Positions 41,746 through 49,472 of a stretch of DNA of 64,000 bases are shown here, piece after piece. A program made the position numbers and the translations under genes. The notes beneath the pieces are model-generated. The model was not told where the DNA came from and made no database searches. It saw nothing but the letters and a program-made list of their open reading frames with translations. The first letter of the stretch is position 1. Each line of letters starts with the position of its first letter. Origin of the DNA: an uncultured Ruminococcus sp. (GTDB taxonomy: Bacteria > Bacillota > Clostridia > Oscillospirales > Ruminococcaceae); the NCBI GenBank assembly GCA_947624255.1, contig CANQJO010000001.1, positions 124,001 to 188,000 of the forward strand, given 5' to 3'.

Positions 41746-43209
41746 TCAGGAAAATCCGATCTCCGGCATCTCCGCTTCTCCGTCACCCTCAAAGAACAGG
41801 TACACTGCTTTTGCGCCTTTGGTTATTTCACACGGGAGAACATACTCCTGCAGGTCGTCTGTAAGAGGAGCACACACCTCTCCAAGGATTTCACCGTCAA
41901 TTTCAGTGCGGAGCGTCACGCTCAGTGAGCCTGTTCCTCTGAGGAGAACGCTCACTTTTTCTCCGCCGGAGAAGGAAAAATATCTGAATCCGATCATTGT
42001 TCCGCTGCTTATCTCGCCGATAAATCGTTCACCGTCACGATGGGTCACATTGGGAAAGCTGTCCGTGAAGATACTGTTAGAGCCGTGAGGCATTTTCCCG
42101 TTGGTGATGCAACAGGCTATCACAGCCGGATATCCTCCCTTTGCTTCAAGGGGAGCGCCGTTCAGTCCGCATGAGGTGATCTCCGCCTGAGATATGCTTC
42201 CGTCGGGAGCGATGTTTATTCTTTCAGCGCACGCCTGTCTGCTGTAGTCGGATTTATGTGTCAGTCTGTGATAGAACACATACCACTGACCGTCTATCTC
42301 TATGATACTGCCGTGAGTTGTACCGGTCATATTGAGCCGCTGTGAGTCCGTTCTGCCGTTTATGCCCACATCACCGTTTGAAACTATCGTTCCGCCGTAG
42401 ACAAAATCTCTGTCGGGATGATCGCTCACGGCGTAGCACAGCTCGTGGTTTTTGAGAGAGGAGTACACAAAATAGTATTTGTCCCCGACCTTGCGCATAG
42501 AGCTTGCCTCGAAAAATTCATGGCCGCCGAAATCAGCATCATATGGAATGATATGCTTCGGATCTTCTTTTACGGTGAGCATATCGTCCTCCAAAACGAC
42601 CATAACGGGGCCGTTCACGTTATCCTCTGTTGAGAGGATCTCCTCAGCCGTTTTGTTGTATCGCTCCATGACGTTTTTCAGCTTTTCTCTGTCGGCGGAG
42701 AGTATCTCGTTTGACTCTCCCTGATACTGAGTGCCGTAATATATGCGGATAGTACCGCCGTCATTGAATGCGCACGGATCGAAACATACATATTTTTTCA
42801 TGGGAGTGCCGTCCTTATAGCGGACGTATCCCAGATATTCATATTTTCCTGCGGGAGTGTCGCAGACGGCAACGCTTATCGGACCGAAATACCCTCCCAC
42901 GCCGAGATCTCCCGACATACAGTAATAGAGGTAATATCTGCCGTCACCGCCCTGCACCACATCGGGAGCATACATATAGGGGCGGTTTTTATAGTCGGGA
43001 TCCTGTTCTGCTTTGTAGATAACTCCTTCACAGCGCCAGTCGGCAAGGTCATCAACGGGAGCTGAATATACCGTATAATCTCCCATGCAGAACGTTCTGC
43101 CGCCCTCCTCATCGTGAGAGCCGTACAGGTAAACTCTGTCACCGAAAATATGAGGTTCGCCGTCGGGGATATATTCATCAAGGGGAAGAAACGGATTATA
43201 TGCCTGCAT
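41746..43209 (-). CDS. GH43 family glycoside hydrolase, cytoplasmic
   Basis: A 487-residue GH43 beta-propeller enzyme (arabinofuranosidase/xylosidase class) with no signal peptide, so it should act on imported oligosaccharides. MQAYNPFLPLDEYIPDGEPH carries the first catalytic aspartate region, APDVV the pKa-modulating aspartate and HEFFEASSMRK the catalytic acid glutamate. A C-terminal beta-sandwich (about residues 365-487) resembles CBM6-like modules. AAAGGAGTAAGGAT precedes the ATG. It reads in the same direction as glmM with a 12 nt gap, so they are probably co-transcribed. Substrate specificity cannot be settled from sequence. Confidence 0.88.
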   Translation of the reverse strand: MQAYNPFLPLDEYIPDGEPHIFGDRVYLYGSHDEEGGRTFCMGDYTVYSAPVDDLADWRCEGVIYKAEQDPDYKNRPYMYAPDVVQGGDGRYYLYYCMSGDLGVGGYFGPISVAVCDTPAGKYEYLGYVRYKDGTPMKKYVCFDPCAFNDGGTIRIYYGTQYQGESNEILSADREKLKNVMERYNKTAEEILSTEDNVNGPVMVVLEDDMLTVKEDPKHIIPYDADFGGHEFFEASSMRKVGDKYYFVYSSLKNHELCYAVSDHPDRDFVYGGTIVSNGDVGINGRTDSQRLNMTGTTHGSIIEIDGQWYVFYHRLTHKSDYSRQACAERINIAPDGSISQAEITSCGLNGAPLEAKGGYPAVIACCITNGKMPHGSNSIFTDSFPNVTHRDGERFIGEISSGTMIGFRYFSFSGGEKVSVLLRGTGSLSVTLRTEIDGEILGEVCAPLTDDLQEYVLPCEITKGAKAVYLFFEGDGEAEMPEIGFS

Positions 43210-43221
43210 ATCCTTACTCCT

Positions 43222-44607
43222 TTATATGGTATGACCTTTGCTTTTGATGACGTTCACCACATCGTCAACGTATCTGCGGCAGGTATCCTCAGTCTCAGCT
43301 TCGACCATAACACGGACGAGAGGCTCAGTGCCGCTTTCACGGACGAGTATTCTTCCGGAGCTTCCCAGCTCTTTGGCAACGTTCTCCACAGCGGCAATTA
43401 CATCGGGATCGTTCTGTGCGGCAGTCTTATCCGCAACTTTTACATTCTCCAGAACCTGCGGATAGACCGTGAACGATTCGGCAAGCTTGCTGAGCGGCTT
43501 TTGCTTTGCCATGAGGACCTCCATCATTTTGAGACTGGTGAGTATGCCGTCACCGGTAGAGGCGTATTTTGAGAAGATGATGTGTCCGGACTGTTCGCCT
43601 CCGAGACGGCAGCCGTTCTCTTTCATATACTCATACACATATTTGTCGCCTACGGCTGTTTTTGCATAGGAGATGCCGGCTTCATCGAAAGCCTTGTACA
43701 GTCCGAAGTTGGACATAACTGTTGTTACGACTGTATTCGTGATGAGCTTGCCTCGCTCTTTCATATATTTTCCGTAGATGTAAAGAATGTGATCGCCGGT
43801 AATGACGTTTCCCTTTTCGTCAACACAGAGACAGCGGTCAGCATCGCCGTCATATGCAAATCCCACGTCAAGAGCGTTCTCAACGACAAATTTCTGAAGA
43901 CCTTCAATATGCGTAGAGCCTGCATTATTATTGATGTTCAAGCCGTTCGGCTCTGCGTTTATGACGTGAGTTTCCGCACCGAGAGCATCAAAGACTGATT
44001 TGGCGATGTTCCATGCTGCGCCGTTGGCACAGTCAAGTCCCACTTTAACGCCCCGGAACGAGTACATTCCGAGGGAGATAAGGTATGCGATATACCTGTT
44101 TCTGCCCGAAACATAGTCAACAGTCCTGCCGATTCTGTCATCTTTTGCAAACGGAAGCTCCTGCCATTGTTTTCCGAAAGCCGTGAGTTTGCCGTCGATA
44201 TAGTCCTCGATGAGTGATATGACGGATTCCTCCATTTTTTCGCCCTGTCCGTTGATGAGCTTGATGCCGTTGTCGTAATAGGGATTATGGCTTGCGGAGA
44301 TCATTATTCCGCAGTCAAATCCGTCAATTCTTGTGATGTATGCCACCGAAGGAGTTGTCGTTACGTGAAGGAGATAAGCATCTGCTCCGGAGGCAGTAAG
44401 ACCGCCGACAAGTGAATACTCGAACATATAGCTTGAACGGCGTGTATCCTTGCCGATAATTATTTTCGGGGGGGTATTTTTTCCGTTTTGTCTGCCAAGC
44501 TCTGCGTAATACCGACCGAGGAACCTTCCTACCTTGAATGCGTGATCTGCTGTGAGATTTTCATTTGCTGTTCCTCTGAAACCGTCTGTACCGAAATATC
44601 TTCCCAT
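43222..44607 (-). CDS. glmM: Phosphoglucosamine mutase
   Basis: A 461-residue alpha-D-phosphohexomutase that converts glucosamine-6-P to glucosamine-1-P for peptidoglycan synthesis. MGRYFGTDGFRG is the typical opening, S106 in ISASHNP is the phosphoserine, the metal loop is YDGDADRC, the sugar loop GGEQSGH and the phosphate-binding loop RESGTEPLVRVM. The start at 44607 follows AAAGGACATCACATT; the longer frame overlaps the promoter. GH43 follows. Confidence 0.95.
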   Translation of the reverse strand: MGRYFGTDGFRGTANENLTADHAFKVGRFLGRYYAELGRQNGKNTPPKIIIGKDTRRSSYMFEYSLVGGLTASGADAYLLHVTTTPSVAYITRIDGFDCGIMISASHNPYYDNGIKLINGQGEKMEESVISLIEDYIDGKLTAFGKQWQELPFAKDDRIGRTVDYVSGRNRYIAYLISLGMYSFRGVKVGLDCANGAAWNIAKSVFDALGAETHVINAEPNGLNINNNAGSTHIEGLQKFVVENALDVGFAYDGDADRCLCVDEKGNVITGDHILYIYGKYMKERGKLITNTVVTTVMSNFGLYKAFDEAGISYAKTAVGDKYVYEYMKENGCRLGGEQSGHIIFSKYASTGDGILTSLKMMEVLMAKQKPLSKLAESFTVYPQVLENVKVADKTAAQNDPDVIAAVENVAKELGSSGRILVRESGTEPLVRVMVEAETEDTCRRYVDDVVNVIKSKGHTI

Positions 44608-44665
44608 AATGTGATGTCCTTTCCTGATGAGTGATATTGCTTTTATTTCAAGTGTACACAAACTC

Positions 44666-44694
44666 ATTATATCATGATATATCAGCTTTGTCAA
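44666..44694 (-). promoter_or_regulatory. Consensus promoter for glmM
   Basis: Minus-strand TTGACA (44694-44689) and TATAAT (44671-44666), exactly 17 bp apart, and back to back with the promoter at 44732-44760. Confidence 0.88.
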
Positions 44695-44731
44695 CCGATG
44701 AAATGAACGAAAATCGGATTTTGGAACTGAC

Positions 44732-44760
44732 TTGACAAGAATACTTTTTTTTGGTATAAT
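44732..44760 (+). promoter_or_regulatory. Consensus promoter for the alpha/beta hydrolase-tex genes
   Basis: TTGACA at 44732-44737 and TATAAT at 44755-44760, 17 bp spacing; the start codon is 28 nt further on. Confidence 0.88.
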
Positions 44761-44788
44761 CTAAAAGACATCGTAAGGGGGGATCCTA

Positions 44789-45730
44789 TTGCTTAACGCT
44801 GACCTGAAAGAATTTACTTTTAATTCTGATTTTGACGAACTTGTCATTTCTGCTATGATAGCACGCCCGCTCGGAGATATTACCGGAGCGGTACAGCTCG
44901 TCCACGGTATGAATGAGCATAAGGAGCGATATCTTCCGTTTATGGATTATCTTGCCGGAGAGGGTTTTATCACTGTTATCCACGACAACAGAGGACACGG
45001 CAAAAGTATACAGACTCCCGATGATCTGGGATTCATGTTCCGAAACGGCGGAGAGGGTTTTATCAGCGATATCGCACAGCTCAACAGATTCCTGCGTGAG
45101 AGCGTTCCGGGAATACCGGTGTTTTTGATCGGACACAGCATGGGATCATTGGGAGCACGCTGCTTTCTTAAAAATCATGACAAGGATATAAACGGTCTTA
45201 TCGTTCTCGGCTGTCCCTGCTACAGTCATTTTTCCGGATCTGTGAGAGCTATCGAAACATCTCTCGCACGGAATATGGGAAGCCGTTTCAGGAGCGACAA
45301 AATATTTGAATTGGGCGAGGCTGCTCTCAACAGAAATTTCGATCATGCCGTTCCGAATGACTGGATCTGCAGTGACCGTAAGGTAGTAGAGGAGTTCAAC
45401 GCCGATCCGCTTTGTAATTTCAGATATACTCTCAACGGCTATGAGGGACTGCTCTATCTCCTCAGAGAGACATACTCAAAGGGCGGCTGGAGCGTGACGA
45501 ATCCCGGACTGCCCGTGCGCTTTATCTCAGGCAGAGATGATCCGTGTATGATATCGGAGAAAAAATTCTTCAAGGCGGTAAAGCACCTTGAGAAGCTCGG
45601 CTATGAGAGCATCTCGCACAGGATATTCGACGGCATGAGACATGAAGTCCTCAATGAAAAGGATAAACTCACCGTCTGGAAAGATATCGCAAAGACACTG
45701 TTTTCATGGGTAGACCGCTACAGCAGCTGA
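44789..45730 (+). CDS. Alpha/beta hydrolase (monoacylglycerol lipase/serine aminopeptidase S33-like)
   Basis: A 313-residue hydrolase with a TTG start at 44789 preceded by AAGGGGGGATCC. VQLVHGMNEHKERY (oxyanion region), HDNRGHGKS, the nucleophile elbow G115-H116-S117-M118-G119, acid in SGRDDPC and final histidine in GMRHEVLNE complete the triad. No signal peptide, so it is cytoplasmic; the family includes lysophospholipases and monoglyceride lipases. It is 32 nt upstream of tex and shares its promoter. Confidence 0.88.
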   Translation: MLNADLKEFTFNSDFDELVISAMIARPLGDITGAVQLVHGMNEHKERYLPFMDYLAGEGFITVIHDNRGHGKSIQTPDDLGFMFRNGGEGFISDIAQLNRFLRESVPGIPVFLIGHSMGSLGARCFLKNHDKDINGLIVLGCPCYSHFSGSVRAIETSLARNMGSRFRSDKIFELGEAALNRNFDHAVPNDWICSDRKVVEEFNADPLCNFRYTLNGYEGLLYLLRETYSKGGWSVTNPGLPVRFISGRDDPCMISEKKFFKAVKHLEKLGYESISHRIFDGMRHEVLNEKDKLTVWKDIAKTLFSWVDRYSS

Positions 45731-45762
45731 CCGCCGATGATAAATGAAAGGACAATTTATTC

Positions 45763-48009
45763 ATGGATATAATAAAAACGCTTGCAGATGAATTCAGCCT
45801 CCGCCGTGAACAGGTGGAGAATACCGTTGCACTCATAGATGATGACAAGACCATTCCGTTTATAGCCCGTTACCGTAAGGAGATGACCGGCTCTCTTGAC
45901 GATCAGGTGCTTCGTGAGCTTAACGACCGTCTGACATATCTGCGCAATCTTGAAAAGCGCAAGGAGGAGATCACCGCCGCCATAACCGAACAGGAGAAAA
46001 TGACCCCCGAGATCGAGGCTGCGATATCTCAGGCAGTGACACTTGTTGAGGTGGAGGACATCTACCGCCCGTTCAAGCCGAAACGCCGTACACGTGCAAG
46101 CATCGCCCGTGAGAACGGTCTTGAACCGCTTGCCGCTGTCATTATGGCTCAGGAGGATCGTATCCCCGAAGAAGAGGCTGAGGCTTTTGTCAATGAGGAG
46201 AAGAACGTTCCCGATGTGCAGACTGCTGTTCAGGGAGCTATGGATATCATCGCCGAGGATATCTCCGATGATGCGGATATCCGCCGCAGTCTGCGTGCTC
46301 TTATGTCGGAAAAGGGAGAGATGATCTCAAAGGCAGCCGATCCGGAGGCAGAGAGCGTTTACATGAATTATTACGATTTCTCCGAACCGATATCAAAGAT
46401 AATGGCTCACCGCATTCTTGCTCTTGACAGAGGTGAAAAGGAGGGCTTCCTCAAGGTGTCGGTGAATGTTGCTGAAGCAGAGGCTTACGGCATCATAACG
46501 GGAAAGTATATCAGAAAAAACAATGCCTGCGGTGAGCTTGTGCGTGCGGCAGGCGAGGACAGCTATAAGCGGCTGATATTCCCCTCTGTGGAGCGTGAGA
46601 TACGCGCGGAACTGACTGAAAGAGCCGATGAGGAGTCTATAAAAGTATTTGCCTCGAATCTCCGGCAGCTCCTTTTGCAGCCGCCTCTGAAAAACAGCGT
46701 TATCCTCGGACTTGATCCGGGTTACAGAACGGGCTGCAAGGTAGCAGTCATCGACAGTACGGGAAAAGTCCTCGATACGGGAGTTATCTATCCCACGCCC
46801 GGTCCGAAGACAAATATAGAGGCTGCTAAGCGCACAGTGAAAAATATGATAGCAAAGCATGGTGTCACGACGATCTCGATCGGCAACGGAACAGCCTCCC
46901 GTGAGACTGAGAATTTCACTGCCGACCTGCTTAAAGAGATCCCACAGAATGTGAGCTATATGGTCGTCAGCGAGGCGGGAGCATCCGTATACTCGGCATC
47001 GAAACTTGCGGCAGAGGAATTTCCCGAATATGATGTATCCCTGAGGAGCGCAGTCTCGATCGCAAGGAGATTGCAAGATCCGCTTGCAGAGCTTGTAAAA
47101 ATAGAGCCAAAGGCTATCGGCGTGGGACAGTATCAGCATGATATGCCGCAGGCACGTATGAATGAGGCACTCTCCGGCGTAGTTGAGGACTGTGTCAACT
47201 CGGTAGGCGTTGACCTGAACACAGCATCATTTTCGCTGCTTTCATATATTGCAGGTATAAATGCCGCTGTAGCGAAGAACATCGTGGCATACCGTGAGGA
47301 GAACGGACGCTTTAATGACCGCAAAGAGCTGATGAAGGTCCCTAAGCTGGGCAAAAAGGCTTTCGAGCAGTGTGCAGGCTTCCTGAGAGTACGTGACGGC
47401 AGCGATCCTCTTGACAATACAGCCGTTCATCCCGAGAGCTACAAGGCTGCGGAGTCACTTCTCAGCGAGTGCGGATTCACGCTTGCCGATGTTGCGGACG
47501 GCGGTGCTGCAAGCATACGTGAAAAAGCTGAGAGCATCGGCATTGAGAATATCAGCAGCCGTCTGGGTATAGGAGTTCCCACATTGACGGACATAATCTC
47601 AGAGCTTAAAAAGCCGGGACGTGACCTGCGTGATGAGCTTCCCCCTCCGCTTCTGAGGAGCGGCGACATTATGGAGATAAAGGATCTCAAACCCGGTATG
47701 GAGCTTGTGGGAACAGTGCGCAACATAATTGACTTCGGCGTTTTTGTGGATATAGGTGTTCACGAGGACGGACTTGTCCACATTTCGCAGATATGCAGCC
47801 GCTATATCAAGCACCCCCTTGAAGCCGTCAAGGTGGGAGAGGTGGTAAAGGTGCGTGTTCTGGACGTTGACGTAAAGCGAAACAGGATCTCGCTGACCAT
47901 GCGCCTTGACGATGAAAAGGAGACTCCTCGTCCTAAGAAGAAACGCCGTGAGGAGCGTGGCTTCGATCCTGCAAAAATGAGAAACAGCAGTTTCAGGCTC
48001 AAGAAATAA
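45763..48009 (+). CDS. tex: Tex-family transcription accessory/RNA-binding protein
   Basis: A 748-residue Tex/YqgF-like protein: an N-terminal helical region with EFSLRREQVENTVALIDD and TIPFIARYRKEMTG, a YqgF/RNase H-like domain (LGLDPGYRTGCKVAVID ...), helix-hairpin-helix repeats (ASFSLLSYIAGINAAVAKNI), and a C-terminal S1 domain (GTVRNIIDFGVFVDIGVHED). The Lys/Arg-rich end is normal. Tex binds nucleic acid and is linked to transcription fidelity. AAAGGACAATTTATTC precedes the ATG. Confidence 0.95.
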   Translation: MDIIKTLADEFSLRREQVENTVALIDDDKTIPFIARYRKEMTGSLDDQVLRELNDRLTYLRNLEKRKEEITAAITEQEKMTPEIEAAISQAVTLVEVEDIYRPFKPKRRTRASIARENGLEPLAAVIMAQEDRIPEEEAEAFVNEEKNVPDVQTAVQGAMDIIAEDISDDADIRRSLRALMSEKGEMISKAADPEAESVYMNYYDFSEPISKIMAHRILALDRGEKEGFLKVSVNVAEAEAYGIITGKYIRKNNACGELVRAAGEDSYKRLIFPSVEREIRAELTERADEESIKVFASNLRQLLLQPPLKNSVILGLDPGYRTGCKVAVIDSTGKVLDTGVIYPTPGPKTNIEAAKRTVKNMIAKHGVTTISIGNGTASRETENFTADLLKEIPQNVSYMVVSEAGASVYSASKLAAEEFPEYDVSLRSAVSIARRLQDPLAELVKIEPKAIGVGQYQHDMPQARMNEALSGVVEDCVNSVGVDLNTASFSLLSYIAGINAAVAKNIVAYREENGRFNDRKELMKVPKLGKKAFEQCAGFLRVRDGSDPLDNTAVHPESYKAAESLLSECGFTLADVADGGAASIREKAESIGIENISSRLGIGVPTLTDIISELKKPGRDLRDELPPPLLRSGDIMEIKDLKPGMELVGTVRNIIDFGVFVDIGVHEDGLVHISQICSRYIKHPLEAVKVGEVVKVRVLDVDVKRNRISLTMRLDDEKETPRPKKKRREERGFDPAKMRNSSFRLKK

Positions 48010-48020
48010 AGATCTCGCAA

Positions 48021-48060
48021 AAAAGACCGCTTATTCATCTGATAAGCGGTCATACTTTTT
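48021..48060. terminator. Bidirectional terminator overlapping the GIY-YIG stop codon
   Basis: GACCGCTTAT (48025-48034) pairs with ATAAGCGGTC (48042-48051); T-runs flank both sides. It serves tex rightward and, leftward, it lies across the last codons of the GIY-YIG gene (stop at 48031-48033). Confidence 0.85.
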
Positions 48061-48351
48061 GTAGTTTACAGCAGCCTCTCCCATGATATCGGAGAGATCA
48101 CCACTGCTGATAAGTTTCAGTTTCTCTTTTTTGGAAAGGTGCTTAACGGCATACTCCAGCCGGGAGGCGAGACTTCTGTCCGGTGCAGTCCAGACAGCTT
48201 CCGGCGAAACAGCTTTGTGTGAGCGTGTGTATTTTGCGCATTTTTTCGTCCTGCCGAAGTGCTCTGCCATGCGGCGATGCAGATCATTGGTGATGCCGGT
48301 ATACAGCGAATCATCGGAGCATTTTATTATGTAGATGTAGTACATGGTCAT
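48031..48351 (-). CDS. GIY-YIG domain protein (UPF0213/YhbQ-like)
   Basis: A 106-residue single GIY-YIG domain: YYIYIIKCSDDSLYTGITND, the arginine of RRMAEH and the catalytic-type glutamate in SRLEYAVKHL. Proteins of this small class act as structure-specific DNA endonucleases or are implicated in repair. The start overlaps the GH25 stop (ATGA); a second ATG two codons later is possible. Confidence 0.87.
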   Translation of the reverse strand: MTMYYIYIIKCSDDSLYTGITNDLHRRMAEHFGRTKKCAKYTRSHKAVSPEAVWTAPDRSLASRLEYAVKHLSKKEKLKLISSGDLSDIMGEAAVNYKKYDRLSDE

Positions 48352-49331
48352 TCGGCTGAGTAATCCGTAAAGCAGATATTCATATCAACTCTGCCCGAGA
48401 TGCCCGGAACATATCCGTCTGAGGAATACTGCCATATTTTATAATCATAGTAATATGAAGGCTCATCACTGTATTCAGCCAGCCAGAAATCGTAATCTTT
48501 CAGCCGTGGAAGATCAAGCTTGCGCAGAGCGGTATTCTTATTCTGATAGATCATGGGAGTATATCCGGCAGCCTTTACTCTCTCGCAGAACATGACACAG
48601 ATATCAGCCAGTCCCTCAACGGTAACGGCATCAGTACGTGCGTTATCATCGTAGATAAGCTCCCAGTCAAAAATAACGGGATATGTAATGTTGAGATCCT
48701 CAATTTCGTTGAGGACTGCATCAGCCTCCTCGATAGCCTCATCGCCCGTTATTGCCTGTGAGAAGAAATACACGCCCACCTTGATGCCGGCTTTGTCAGC
48801 GTTTTCGATATTCTCCCTGAAATTCTTGTCAAGGACGATCTCACCGCCGCCGTATGTTCTGTAGCCTATACGAATTATGGCAAATTCTATTCCGGCAGCC
48901 TTGACTTGTTCCCAGTTTATGCTGCCCTGATGCTCCGAAACATCAACACCGGGAATAGACGTTATTTCGCCGTTTTCCTTGTAAAATGAGTAGCCGTTCC
49001 GTGTGACGATCGAATCCATGTTCAGCGAGCAGGCAGGAACGTCCTTAAAGACCGGGACGAACACCTCGCCGTATGTACTGTCGTGCATGAGTATTTTCTC
49101 GCCTGAGAGCTGGTAGAAAGTCTCTTCCTTTTCGATAACAGGGCGGACACGCTCCTCAGGATCACCGTCACCGCTCTCCTCCGGGAGTGTTGCATTCACC
49201 GGGATAGTTCTTTCGTCAGCTTTGTTTTCGTGGAATGACAGAAAAAGTCCGGCGGTAAGTCCAAGTATGATGACAGCCTCAGCTATGGCAACAGCGCCGT
49301 AGCTGCGTGGTTTTTTTGTTTTTTCGGGCAT
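48348..49331 (-). CDS. Membrane-anchored GH25 lysozyme-type muramidase
   Basis: A 327-residue protein: cytoplasmic start, one membrane helix (about residues 14-32), an extracellular spacer to about 125 and a GH25 domain with IPGVDVSEHQGSINW (catalytic aspartate), FAIIRIGYR, YFFSQA and VIFDWELIY (catalytic glutamate), ending in KIWQYSSDG and VDMNICF. It is an N-acetylmuramidase acting on peptidoglycan, likely in cell-wall remodelling. The palindromic element copy C lies just upstream. Confidence 0.92.
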   Translation of the reverse strand: MPEKTKKPRSYGAVAIAEAVIILGLTAGLFLSFHENKADERTIPVNATLPEESGDGDPEERVRPVIEKEETFYQLSGEKILMHDSTYGEVFVPVFKDVPACSLNMDSIVTRNGYSFYKENGEITSIPGVDVSEHQGSINWEQVKAAGIEFAIIRIGYRTYGGGEIVLDKNFRENIENADKAGIKVGVYFFSQAITGDEAIEEADAVLNEIEDLNITYPVIFDWELIYDDNARTDAVTVEGLADICVMFCERVKAAGYTPMIYQNKNTALRKLDLPRLKDYDFWLAEYSDEPSYYYDYKIWQYSSDGYVPGISGRVDMNICFTDYSAE

Positions 49332-49350
49332 ATTTACTCCTTTTATTGTA

Positions 49351-49421
49351 ATACCGATCTCACTCTGAAACCCGGGGATATTTGCGAAGATCCCACACGG
49401 TTTTTAGAATGAAATCAGTAT
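49351..49421 (+). repeat. Dispersed palindromic element, copy C
   Basis: A 71-bp element with left end ATACCGATCTCACTCTGAAA, right end TTAGAATGAAATCAGTAT, and core TTTGCGAAGATCCC. It is placed between the GH25 gene and the 689-residue membrane protein gene, in the same orientation as copy D. Confidence 0.85.
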
Positions 49422-49472
49422 AAACGGCAATGCTTGTGCGTCACAGTGCTGCCGGAGTTATCATAATGCCGG

